A stretch of DNA of 14,455 nucleotides from Blastocatellia bacterium (GTDB taxonomy: Bacteria > Acidobacteriota > Blastocatellia > Pyrinomonadales > Pyrinomonadaceae), in contig PSRF01000038.1 of NCBI GenBank assembly GCA_003175865.1, positions 1 to 14,455 on the forward strand, read 5' to 3'. The notes under the pieces were generated by a model. The model did no database searches and was not told the DNA's origin. It saw only the letters and a list, made by a program, of their open reading frames with translations. Each line of letters opens with the position of its first letter. Positions within the stretch are counted from its first letter, which is position 1. This document shows positions 6,342 to 13,424 of this stretch, piece after piece. The position numbers were made by a program, and so were the translations under genes.

Positions 6342-8253
6342 ACAAGTAGTTTCCCTTTACTGGACGAGCAGCACTCTTTTCGGTCGACGCTGAGGACGAT
6401 TCGGAATTCGTATTCGTATCGGCGTCAGCGATCTGCTGCAACTTGTGTTGACCTGTGATTACGGCAACGTTGCGATAGCGGAACGTATTGCCCATTGCGC
6501 GCTGCAAATCCGAGATCGCTTTGTTCAAATCCGTCTGTGTTTGCAGTTCGCGTCCTCGTGCGTTCGTCAAATCTGTCTGGCGCTGGAGCACCAGGAACAC
6601 CGTCGACATGCCCGCCTTGAATTTGCGTTGTTCACTGGTGTACTGCTGTTCCGCAGCTTCACGAGACGCAGCTGCTGCTGCGAGTCGAGCTTCAACTGAG
6701 CGCACGGTCTGCATCGTGTTCCGCACGTCAGCTTCGATCATTTGTTCAGCCTTTACCTTCAACGTGTCGATTCGACGACCTTCAGCAACCGACTTCGCAA
6801 GCTCAGCCTTTGCGGTCCGATTCCGGAAAGGCAGCGAAATGCTTACACCTACCGTTACAGTCGGATTGTTCTGACCCAACATGTTCGCTAGTGACTGACC
6901 ATATCCACCTTGCAAGTTGCTCGGAGCAGCGGTCAGTGAAGTCGATGGCAGCGGTGTCAATCCCGCGCGCGTCGATAAATCGTTGATGCGTTGTTCGAGC
7001 GAGTTCACGCTCGAACGCAGTGGATTGTCGTCAGGGTTCGTCGCAGTGCCAGCCAAGCCAACGCTGCTATAACCGACAGTCAAGTCCATTTGTGGTCTGA
7101 TTTGGTCACGGTAGTACCTGCGGTCGATCTGATTTATCTCGTCATCGGTTCGAAGTTCAGCCAGCTCTAACCGACTCTCCATTGCTGCGTTGATCGCTTC
7201 CGACAACATCAGGCCTGGGGCTTCCAACGCGACCGGAGTCACCGGCAACAGCGCGCGCGACCACAAGTCAGCAGTGCGATCCGCAAGCATCAATGTCTTC
7301 AAATTATTTTCAGCTCTCGTGATCTCCTCCTGCGCGACGTAGATATCCTGTTCGTAGATCTTGACTTGGGCTTCCGCCTCGGTGATGTCAATCGGAGCCA
7401 GCACACCTTCCTTCACCTGACGTCGATTCGTTTCAACTTGCTGACGTGCCTGGCCCGAAGCTTCCGACTGCACCTGGTAATTTCTTAAAGCGAACACCAG
7501 ATCCCAGTACGCCTGTTCGACTTTTGTGATCACTTCAGTTGCCTGCTGTCGAAACTGAACATCAGTCAGCGACAAGTTTTTCTTGGCAATCTCAATCTTG
7601 CGCCGGTTGTCATCTATGCGACGGCCACGCATCAGCGGTTGTGTGAAATTGAAACTGAAACCACTTGTGTGCGTCGGATTGAGATCGTTGAAGAAGTTGT
7701 CACTCGAGAGGCGGCTCGAAGAAAACTCGAATTTATATGATCCACCGCCTCTTGGAGACAGCCCGCTGATCCCGAAACTGTTCGACAGATCGTTGGTCGT
7801 GATCGAACCGTTGTTACTCCCGCCCCAAAAGGATGTCGAGGGGAACTTGCTCCGCTGGTAATAAGACTCGGCACTCATTCGGGGATCGTAGGCGCCACGT
7901 GCGGCGTTTAAGTCGTGTTCGCTCATCTCAACATCGATCTGCGAAATCGCGATGTCGTTGTTGTTGTTGAGTGCCAGACGAATCGCTTCGTTCAACGTCA
8001 GCGGCAACGGCTCTGTCGAGTCAACACCGACGCGACTGCTGGACGGCAGCGCTTTCTTTGGCGCGACATAATCCGCGCCGACGGAAGAGACGGTTTTTGG
8101 TTGTGACACCACAGCAGGTCCCTTCTCTTCCGCCGTCGCAGGCGCCCCCGCGCCATCTTGAGAACTTTGGGCGCAAACAGTCAGCGCAAATGAACTTAGA
8201 AAGGCCATTGCGAAAGCCGCGCTTCTCAGTTTGGTAGTAGTTTCCTTAAGCAT
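6295..8253 (-). CDS. TolC-family outer-membrane efflux protein
   Basis: A 652-residue outer-membrane factor that should form the trimeric exit duct for the exporter encoded downstream. An N-terminal signal peptide (hydrophobic core about 11-26, probable cleavage after CA at 28) is followed by a Pro/Ala-rich linker (about 29-82). Two OEP repeats come next: about 86-325, starting PLTLNEAIRLALNNN, and about 346-590, starting MLSEAINAAMESR. Each has the long helices and beta segments of the family (for example EGVLAPIDITEAEAQVKIYE at 282-301 and FKAGMSTVFLVLQRQTDL at 545-562). It is longer than typical members (430-500 aa) because of the linker and a Ser/Asn-rich tail (610-636). The last 16 or so residues (LLGAQASSPAHVNLRP) are translated from the palindromic repeat at 6258-6341, so the original end of the protein has been replaced or extended. 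The ATG at 8253 has GAAGGAA about 11 nt upstream. E. coli ybhGFSR has no linked channel gene, so its inclusion here makes the operon self-sufficient. Confidence 0.93.
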   Translation of the reverse strand: MLKETTTKLRSAAFAMAFLSSFALTVCAQSSQDGAGAPATAEEKGPAVVSQPKTVSSVGADYVAPKKALPSSSRVGVDSTEPLPLTLNEAIRLALNNNNDIAISQIDVEMSEHDLNAARGAYDPRMSAESYYQRSKFPSTSFWGGSNNGSITTNDLSNSFGISGLSPRGGGSYKFEFSSSRLSSDNFFNDLNPTHTSGFSFNFTQPLMRGRRIDDNRRKIEIAKKNLSLTDVQFRQQATEVITKVEQAYWDLVFALRNYQVQSEASGQARQQVETNRRQVKEGVLAPIDITEAEAQVKIYEQDIYVAQEEITRAENNLKTLMLADRTADLWSRALLPVTPVALEAPGLMLSEAINAAMESRLELAELRTDDEINQIDRRYYRDQIRPQMDLTVGYSSVGLAGTATNPDDNPLRSSVNSLEQRINDLSTRAGLTPLPSTSLTAAPSNLQGGYGQSLANMLGQNNPTVTVGVSISLPFRNRTAKAELAKSVAEGRRIDTLKVKAEQMIEADVRNTMQTVRSVEARLAAAAASREAAEQQYTSEQRKFKAGMSTVFLVLQRQTDLTNARGRELQTQTDLNKAISDLQRAMGNTFRYRNVAVITGQHKLQQIADADTNTNSESSSASTEKSAARPVKGNYLLGAQASSPAHVNLRP

Positions 8254-8286
8254 GATTACTGTTCCTTCTATTCAACGTCTTGTTTG

Positions 8287-8571
8287 TTACTCGCCCGAGT
8301 TCTCAGCCAGCTCGATAAGTCGCTGCGTATAGAAATGCAGACCTATCAATTCAACTCCCAGGTCACGAAGACGACAGAGGATCGAGGCGCTGTCAGAATC
8401 CAGAAAGCTCAGACCGGAAAGATCGATCGCCACGTTCTCCAACTTTTCAGCTCGGAGTTTCTTGTATGTGCTTTCAAGCACCTGGGCGTCTTCAAGCCGC
8501 AGTGATCCTTCTACTCGCAGCGTCGTACGTTTGCTCTCTCGGTCTCCAATTTTTGTAATGCGTGTTGTCAT
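8287..8571 (-). CDS. Small STAS-domain protein (anti-sigma-factor-antagonist / MlaB-like)
   Basis: A 94-residue protein consisting only of a STAS domain. The beta strand TTLRVEGSLRLEDAQVLE (about 16-33) and the core VAIDLSGLSFLDSDSASIL (47-64) are typical. Ser59 and Ser61, in DSDS after FL, occupy the region phosphorylated in SpoIIAA/RsbV-type antagonists. It is the first gene after the probable sigma-54 promoter and ends 33 nt before the TolC-family gene, so it heads the exporter operon. Two family roles are possible. One is a partner-switching regulator, although no kinase or PP2C phosphatase is nearby. The other is an ABC-associated STAS subunit, as MlaB is for MlaF. The second is attractive because a double ATPase is encoded in the same operon, but this is inference. 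The ATG at 8571 is preceded only by a weak purine-rich stretch (AAAAGAAAC). Confidence 0.85.
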   Translation of the reverse strand: MTTRITKIGDRESKRTTLRVEGSLRLEDAQVLESTYKKLRAEKLENVAIDLSGLSFLDSDSASILCRLRDLGVELIGLHFYTQRLIELAENSGE

Positions 8572-8621
8572 GTTTCTTTTGTCTCTCTCTTTCGTCGCTT
8601 GTCAGCGCTGCACACCACTAG

Positions 8622-8637
8622 TGCAACCACGGAACCA
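8622..8637 (-). promoter_or_regulatory. Probable sigma-54 (-24/-12) promoter of the STAS-TolC-ybhGFSR-like operon
   Basis: On the minus strand the sequence reads TGGTTCCGTGGTTGCA. Aligned with the sigma-54 consensus TGGCACG-N4-TTGCA it matches TGG and TTGCA exactly with the invariant GG-N10-GC spacing, and it differs in the CAC part. It is preceded by C and followed by CTA, which also fit. Transcription would start near 8611, giving a leader of about 40 nt before the ATG at 8571. The only upstream neighbour is a sigma-54 activator on the same strand, which supports the call. Confidence 0.65.
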
Positions 8638-8741
8638 GAGTCGTAGCGAAATGGAATGAGCTGGCTAAGTTGTTGTGTGACAGTGAGAAAGGGAAAAGAA
8701 TTGGAAGGATTCAGATAGTGATTCAGGGCCGTTGGACCAAC

Positions 8742-8798
8742 CATCGGATGCCACCGGCGGCATCGGATGCCAAATACGGCATCGGCGACGATGTCCGA
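8742..8798. repeat. Three 19-bp-spaced CATCGG boxes, candidate enhancer (UAS) for the sigma-54 activator
   Basis: CATCGGATGCCA occurs at 8742-8753 and 8761-8772, and a degenerate third copy (CATCGGCGACGA) starts at 8780, so the units are exactly 19 bp apart. The second copy with its preceding bases is GGCATCGGATGCC (8759-8771), an odd-centred perfect palindrome of the kind bound by a dimeric Fis-type helix-turn-helix. The array is about 120-160 bp upstream of the -12 element, the usual distance for a bacterial enhancer-binding protein site. An alternative is an unrelated genomic repeat that happens to lie here. Confidence 0.5.
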
Positions 8799-8909
8799 AT
8801 TCCAACAGTTGATCAGAGTTCAACTTTCAGAGTTCGAATTTTGAAGGCGTTGAAAGAGTCAGGTATAGATGTGACGAGTCAACAAGACTAAGTTGCGGGA
8901 CTTTTCAGC

Positions 8910-8944
8910 TTGGACTTTGGACGTTGGACTTTGGACCTTGGACT
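8910..8944. repeat. Five tandem TTGGACN heptamers abutting the regulator stop codon
   Basis: Units TTGGACT, TTGGACG, TTGGACT, TTGGACC and TTGGACT follow one another without interruption. The last base is shared with the regulator's stop codon (TAA, complement of 8944-8946). On the coding strand the array is therefore the first thing transcribed after the gene. It looks like a simple-sequence intergenic array rather than a protein-binding site. Confidence 0.8.
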
Positions 8945-11900
8945 TACTTGAGGCCCAGTTTTTTCATCCGATTGCGTAAGGTTGAGATAGGTAACCCCAG
9001 GATTTCGGCAGCACCACCTTTGCCACCGATCACGCCTTTAGTTTGCTTTAAAGTCGCTTCGATGTGAACTCGTTCGGCGTCCTCAAGCGTGACCGGTCTC
9101 GATGAAGGTTCGTCGCCATTCGCTGCGACCACAGAAATCGATGCTCCTAACTCTGCGAGTGGCGCTTGTAGTTCTGGTCCACTTGTAAGGATCACAGCAC
9201 GTTCAATGAAGTTCTCCAACTCTCGCACATTACCAGGCCACGAATACTCGCAAAGAGCGTCGATGGTACCCTTGCCAACAGTTTGAATCTTCTTGTTCAT
9301 GCGCAGTGAGTGTTTCTGTGTGAAGTATCCAACAAGGAGCGGAATATCGTCGATCCGCTCACGCAGAGGTGGAATCATGATCGGAAAGACATTTAGCCGG
9401 TAATAGAGATCGCTGCGAAACTTCTTGTCAGCGACCATTTGTGGTAAGTCCACATTCGTTGCTGCAATCAAACGAACGTCAGTCTTTACAGTCCGAGAAC
9501 TCCCAAGCCTCTCGAACTCCTGCTCCTGCAATACCCGCAACAGTTTCGGTTGTAACTCAAGAGGAATCTCTCCAATTTCGTCAAGCAGCAGTGTTCCCTT
9601 GTGTGCAAGCTCAAAACGCCCAATACGTGAGGCGATTGCACCAGTAAATGCTCCCTTTTCGTGTCCAAACAGTTCGCTCTCGAGGAGCCCGGTCGGAATC
9701 GCCGCACAATTCAACTTGACGAGCGTACGTTCTTTGCGCGAACTCAGATCGTGAATCGCGCGCGCGATCAACTCCTTGCCGGTTCCCGTTTCGCCGCAAA
9801 GCAACACGGCCGAATCTGTCGGCGCAACAGTCGCTACCTGTTGCAGAATCTTCTTTAACGCCGCACTCTGGCCAACGATCTCTGAAAAATTGTGTTCAGT
9901 GCGAATCTCTTCCTCGAGGTACAACTTCTCGCTCGTCAGCTTGTTCTTTAGTTCTTCAATCTCGCGATACTGCAAACTATTTTCGACTGCGAGCGCGATC
10001 TGGCCCGAAATCTGATTAAAGAACTCCACATCCTCCTCGGTAAATCTCTCCTCTTGTGTGCTGCTTACTCCGGCGATGCCCAGTTTTCGACCGTGCGACT
10101 GAAGAAGTGCAAGGCATGCAGACTTGGGACTGTCTTCAAGTGGAAGTTGGGAAAAACGATCCTGAGGATACTTCTCCAGGTTAGGTCGTCTAATCAGCAT
10201 GGGTTCGCCGGAAAGAAACACGTCGCCTGCAGGTGTTCCGTCGATCGGGATGATGTCGCCCTCATGGAACGCATTCATGTCTTTGTACGTGACGTTCGTA
10301 TATTCGCGCAGCACGTGCTGCTCCGGATCGTAGAGAGCGATACCAGCGGCGTCATGCGGCATGATTTCACGCAAGGTCGCCGACACAGTTTTAACGACTT
10401 GATTCAGATCGAGGCTTGAAACCAGGGCATTGTTGATTTCCAACAAGAGTCGAACGCGCTCTCGTTCACGCTTGGCACGTTCAAAGTTCAAACTGTTCTG
10501 TGTGGCAATCGCGATTTGACGCGCGATGTGCTTAAGCAGTCCGGCATCATATTCAGTGAAAGCATTTTCGCGCCGGCTTGCGATCTCTAGAACACCGAGA
10601 AACTCATCATGCACGATCAGTGGAATGCTGCAGGCCGATAGCAGGCCCTCGGCCAGAGCATGCCGGACGATGTCTGCGGGAAACTCCTCACTGGTGACCA
10701 GCGGTAATCGAACTGTCTGCCGTGTTTCAAGCACACGACCCGCGGGTGTTCCCTCGACTGGGAATAACGTTCCTGTTTGTAACGTGCTCTGGTAGTTGAA
10801 ATCGAACGTGTGCATCCTGAACTGATGCAACTTTGGCTCGTACAGCGACAGCGAGGCCGCATCGTGATGAAACATTTTGACCAGGCAACCTGAAATTGCT
10901 TTTAGCAGATCGTTCAGATCCAGGTTCGTTACTACAGCATTGTTGATGTCCAGCAGAAGACGTTTGCGATCTCGCTCCAGCTCCGCACGTACGAGGTTGA
11001 GTGAGTTTTGAGTGGCAATGGCGACAGGATGGGCGATTTGTTCAAGCAGTTCAGCGTCGGCCGTCGTGAAAGCGGCCTCACGTCGAGCTACCACATTCAA
11101 AGTTCCGAGCACTTGATCCTGCGAGATGAGAGGAACACAAAGAATCGAGCGGATACCGTCAACCTCATATGAATGTTTGACTAACGGAGATTTGAATTCC
11201 TCCATGTCTAGTCGATCGCGTCTTACCGTCTGTCGAGAAGTGATGGCAAGCCAAACGGGGGTGTCAGCGAACGGCAGGAGTGCACCTTCACCTTGAAGGG
11301 CTCCCGCGTTCTCCGCATCGAGGGCATGGATGCGCAGCTTACCGGATGGCTCGTCCTTAAGAATGATGCTGGCAAAATCGTGATTGAAGAATCGACGCAG
11401 GTAACCAGAGACAGTTTGGAGAAGAACACTGGGAGTGAGGTCAGTGACGATTGCATTGCTGACTTCGAGTAGTAGCTGCTTTCGATCGCGCTCGTGGGAA
11501 GCTCGTTGAAAGTTCAGTGCATTTTCTACTGCAATGGCAACCGGTCCAGCGATTTCTTCCAGCAGTTTCACATCATCAGCGCTAAAGCCAGCCTCGCGAT
11601 TGCTACCAACGTTGAGACCACCCAAAACTTGATCGTGTGAAATTAGAGGTACACAAACTCCACTACGCAAACCACCGCCATAAGCGATGCGCATCTGTGG
11701 TGCATAGAATTCTTCAAAATCAATCTTGTCGCGCCATAAAGTTTTGCGTGTTGTGATTGCAAACCCAACGGGTGTTCCTTCAATTGGGAGTAACGTGCCT
11801 TCCGCAAAGAGACCTGTAACTGGTGTGTCCAAACCGTGAACACGAAGCTGACCACTCTCTTCATCGCACAAAACAACGCTAGCAAAGTCGTGCTTGATGA

Positions 11901-12555
11901 ATTGCCGCAGGCAGGAAGAAACTGCACGCAACAGATCTCCCAGGCCGAGACTGGAAGTGATCGCTTTTCCTACCTCCAACAGCAGTTGCTTGTGATCGCG
12001 TTCGCTTGCAGCCGATTCAAGATTGAGGACGCTGTCGATCGTTACCGCTACTTGTTTTGCCACTTGATCCAGAAATTCTCGATCCTCGTCCGGGTACGCA
12101 TGTTTCCGGGAACTCCCAAACGAGATAGCACCGAGACGACGGCCTGAAGCTGTGAGCGGAATGCTGTAGAGAGTTTCGATCCCTTCAGCTGCAACTTTTG
12201 CCATGTAGTCAGGAAAATGCTTTTCGTCAGTCACTGGACTGATCAACATCGCTTGCTGGGTTCGCCACACGGTGCCTTCCGGTGAGGCGTCGACTGGTCC
12301 ACTTTCACCTATCGCAGGAATTTCAATGAGGGACTTTTTTGTTTCGAACACGCAAAGACGCATCGTGTCGTTCTGTTCGTCATATAGCGCAACCGCGACT
12401 GCATCGAAGTCCACAACGACGCGCAATTGATCGGGCAGTTGCTCGAATAGGTCGGTGAGGTTCATGTGAGAAGCGATCGATTCAATGATCGCAAGCAGGC
12501 TCTGGTACCGAACACTTACAGGATCAAGTCCATTTGGTGCACGACCTGCGCTCAA
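8944..12555 (-). CDS. Sigma-54-dependent transcriptional activator with five tandem GAF domains
   Basis: A 1203-residue bacterial enhancer-binding protein, in effect an FhlA-type regulator with an expanded sensor. Five GAF domains occupy about 15-180, 185-350, 355-522, 527-692 and 697-862. They are joined by near-identical helical linkers (ERDHKQLLLEV, ERDRKQLLLEV, ERDRKRLLLDI, ERERVRLLLEI) at 170-172-residue spacing. A short coiled coil (863-887) leads to the AAA+ domain, with Walker A GETGTGKE at 921-928, the sigma-54 loop GAFTGA at 968-973, Walker B GTLLLDE at 987-993, probable arginine fingers in FRSDLYYR (Arg1047, Arg1053) and sensor-2 WPGNVREL at 1106-1113. A Fis-type helix-turn-helix ends the protein (about 1160-1203, AAEILGLPISTLRNRMKKLG). 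There is no receiver domain, so it probably responds to ligands. The start is TTG at 12555, chosen because AAAGG lies about 10 nt upstream, no ATG or GTG fits better, and a stop codon lies shortly upstream. It probably activates the exporter operon downstream. Confidence 0.95.
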   Translation of the reverse strand: MSAGRAPNGLDPVSVRYQSLLAIIESIASHMNLTDLFEQLPDQLRVVVDFDAVAVALYDEQNDTMRLCVFETKKSLIEIPAIGESGPVDASPEGTVWRTQQAMLISPVTDEKHFPDYMAKVAAEGIETLYSIPLTASGRRLGAISFGSSRKHAYPDEDREFLDQVAKQVAVTIDSVLNLESAASERDHKQLLLEVGKAITSSLGLGDLLRAVSSCLRQFIKHDFASVVLCDEESGQLRVHGLDTPVTGLFAEGTLLPIEGTPVGFAITTRKTLWRDKIDFEEFYAPQMRIAYGGGLRSGVCVPLISHDQVLGGLNVGSNREAGFSADDVKLLEEIAGPVAIAVENALNFQRASHERDRKQLLLEVSNAIVTDLTPSVLLQTVSGYLRRFFNHDFASIILKDEPSGKLRIHALDAENAGALQGEGALLPFADTPVWLAITSRQTVRRDRLDMEEFKSPLVKHSYEVDGIRSILCVPLISQDQVLGTLNVVARREAAFTTADAELLEQIAHPVAIATQNSLNLVRAELERDRKRLLLDINNAVVTNLDLNDLLKAISGCLVKMFHHDAASLSLYEPKLHQFRMHTFDFNYQSTLQTGTLFPVEGTPAGRVLETRQTVRLPLVTSEEFPADIVRHALAEGLLSACSIPLIVHDEFLGVLEIASRRENAFTEYDAGLLKHIARQIAIATQNSLNFERAKRERERVRLLLEINNALVSSLDLNQVVKTVSATLREIMPHDAAGIALYDPEQHVLREYTNVTYKDMNAFHEGDIIPIDGTPAGDVFLSGEPMLIRRPNLEKYPQDRFSQLPLEDSPKSACLALLQSHGRKLGIAGVSSTQEERFTEEDVEFFNQISGQIALAVENSLQYREIEELKNKLTSEKLYLEEEIRTEHNFSEIVGQSAALKKILQQVATVAPTDSAVLLCGETGTGKELIARAIHDLSSRKERTLVKLNCAAIPTGLLESELFGHEKGAFTGAIASRIGRFELAHKGTLLLDEIGEIPLELQPKLLRVLQEQEFERLGSSRTVKTDVRLIAATNVDLPQMVADKKFRSDLYYRLNVFPIMIPPLRERIDDIPLLVGYFTQKHSLRMNKKIQTVGKGTIDALCEYSWPGNVRELENFIERAVILTSGPELQAPLAELGASISVVAANGDEPSSRPVTLEDAERVHIEATLKQTKGVIGGKGGAAEILGLPISTLRNRMKKLGLK

Positions 12556-12635
12556 GAATGGAATACCTTTCGCTATTTATTCGAGACGAGCGGACGTTTT
12601 TAATAGGACGGTAATTTATGTATCAGTTGCGCGAA

Positions 12636-12663
12636 ATAATAGCACCGAGCCTGCGGTCCGGAA
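12636..12663 (-). promoter_or_regulatory. Possible sigma-70-type promoter of the regulator gene
   Basis: On the minus strand a TATTAT box (12636-12641) lies 16 bp after TTCCGG (12658-12663). Transcription would begin near 12629, about 75 nt before the TTG start at 12555. The -35 match is poor, so this is a weak call. The 197-bp divergent gap (12556-12752) is A+T-richer than its neighbours and must hold promoters for both directions. For the rightward gene I see only TATATT at 12739-12744, very close to its start. Confidence 0.25.
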
Positions 12664-12752
12664 CAGATTTACTGCCGGACAGATATGCCGAACGAGTAAT
12701 AATTGTCGGTAACCTCGCAAATCTGACTGCCTTTCACTTATATTACGCGGAC

Positions 12753-13325
12753 ATGAATACTCTATTCGAAACCCAAATCACGCATCTGACCTGGCCCGAA
12801 CTCGAGGCTGGCCTGGACCACATTCGTCAATCCCCAAAAGACAATGGTCTACTCGAGTTGATTGTCTGCCGTCCTTCAGTCGAAGAACGCAAGGTACTGG
12901 AATTTGGCGAGCTCGACGTTCAGAGGGGTTTGATTGGCGACAACTGGAGCACGCGTGGCAGTTCATCCACTGTTGACGGTGGTCCAAATCCCGAAATGCA
13001 GATCAACATCATGAACGCACGTGCCGTTGCGCTTGTCGCTCAGCAGAGAGAGCGTTGGCATCTAGCGGGAGACCAATTGTTCCTCGACATGGATCTGAGC
13101 AAAGACAACCTCCCGGTCGGTAGTCGTTTCAGTCTTGGTTCAGCAATTCTTGAAGTGACTCCGCCCCCGCACACCGGTTGTTCGAAGTTCGTCGCGCGAT
13201 TTGGTCTTGAAGCAATGAAGTTTGTTAATTCGGAAATTGGAAGATCACTTTGCCTTCGAGGAATAAACGCGAAGATAGTTCAAAGTGGAAGCGTCGAAGT
13301 GGGCCAACTCGCGAAGAAGATCTGA
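12753..13325 (+). CDS. MOSC-domain protein
   Basis: A 190-residue protein with a single MOSC domain (about 35-185), the fold of molybdenum-cofactor sulfurase C-termini and of the YiiM and mARC proteins. The diagnostic part is VTPPPHTGCSKFVARFG around Cys143, the conserved cysteine of MOSC proteins, with RGLIGDNWSTRGS (58-70) and PEMQINIMNAR (80-90) forming the usual earlier strands. It may bind a molybdopterin-type cofactor or catalyse sulfur transfer, but stand-alone MOSC proteins are mostly uncharacterised. The N-terminal LEAGLDHIRQSPKDNG is familiar from similar proteins of about 190 aa, so I start at the ATG at 12753. The frame is open back to an ATG at 12618, but the added 45 residues do not look like part of the family. 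No strong ribosome site precedes 12753, and a TATATT box 8 nt upstream could mean a near-leaderless transcript. It diverges from the regulator. Confidence 0.82.
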   Translation: MNTLFETQITHLTWPELEAGLDHIRQSPKDNGLLELIVCRPSVEERKVLEFGELDVQRGLIGDNWSTRGSSSTVDGGPNPEMQINIMNARAVALVAQQRERWHLAGDQLFLDMDLSKDNLPVGSRFSLGSAILEVTPPPHTGCSKFVARFGLEAMKFVNSEIGRSLCLRGINAKIVQSGSVEVGQLAKKI

Positions 13326-13333
13326 CTTTGGAG

Positions 13334-13415
13334 TGCGCTGACAGAGTCAGCGCTTTAGTACTCCATTCGTTTCTTGAACCTTAGTCGATACTAAAGCGCT
13401 GACATAGTCAGCGCA
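13334..13415. repeat. Paired-hairpin inverted repeat between MOSC and aldo/keto reductase genes
   Basis: Bases 13334-13360 and 13389-13415 are inverted copies (24 of 27 complementary), with a 28-bp spacer. Each arm is itself a hairpin: GCGCTGAC-AGA-GTCAGCGC in the left arm and GCGCTGAC-ATA-GTCAGCGC in the right, followed or preceded by TTTAGTA/TACTAAA. The three mismatches between arms all fall in the hairpin loops. The layout is the same as that of the unrelated repeat at 6258-6341. It fills nearly the whole gap between the two genes and could also act as a transcript-protecting structure after the MOSC gene. No T-run is present for classical termination. Confidence 0.85.
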
Positions 13416-13424
13416 GTCCACAAA

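Larger units (their letters stand above)
8572..8943 (-). promoter_or_regulatory. 372-bp control region upstream of the exporter operon
   Basis: The longest gene-free stretch in the window. Reading from the regulator toward the operon (minus strand) it holds five TTGGACN heptamers abutting the regulator's stop codon, then an inverted repeat AGTTGA/TCAACT (8807-8812 and 8820-8825). After that come the 19-bp-spaced palindromic boxes (8742-8798), the palindrome GTTGGACCAAC (8731-8741), a -24/-12 promoter (8622-8637), and a leader of about 40 nt before the STAS gene. A 73-codon open frame on the plus strand (8670-8891) runs through the boxes but has no ribosome site and is not called. Confidence 0.6.

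Noticed and set aside
8742..8798. CRISPR array or plasmid-type iterons
   Set aside because: Only two good copies and one degenerate copy of a 12-bp motif with 7-bp gaps, with no cas or rep genes. Enhancer boxes or a local repeat explain it better.
8670..8891. 73-codon plus-strand open frame in the control region, whose tail (ILKALKESGIDVTSQQD) looks protein-like
   Set aside because: No ribosome site, opposite strand to the operon, and it runs through the palindromic boxes and inverted repeats. It is more likely chance, although the tail could be a vestige of a gene.
12618..12752. 45-residue N-terminal extension of the MOSC protein from ATG 12618
   Set aside because: The extension does not resemble the family, and the region is the A+T-rich divergent promoter gap. 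The start at 12753 gives the usual length of about 190 residues.
13334..13415. Intrinsic terminator after the MOSC gene
   Set aside because: Stable hairpins are present but no T-run follows on either strand. The paired-hairpin design fits a REP-like repeat better.
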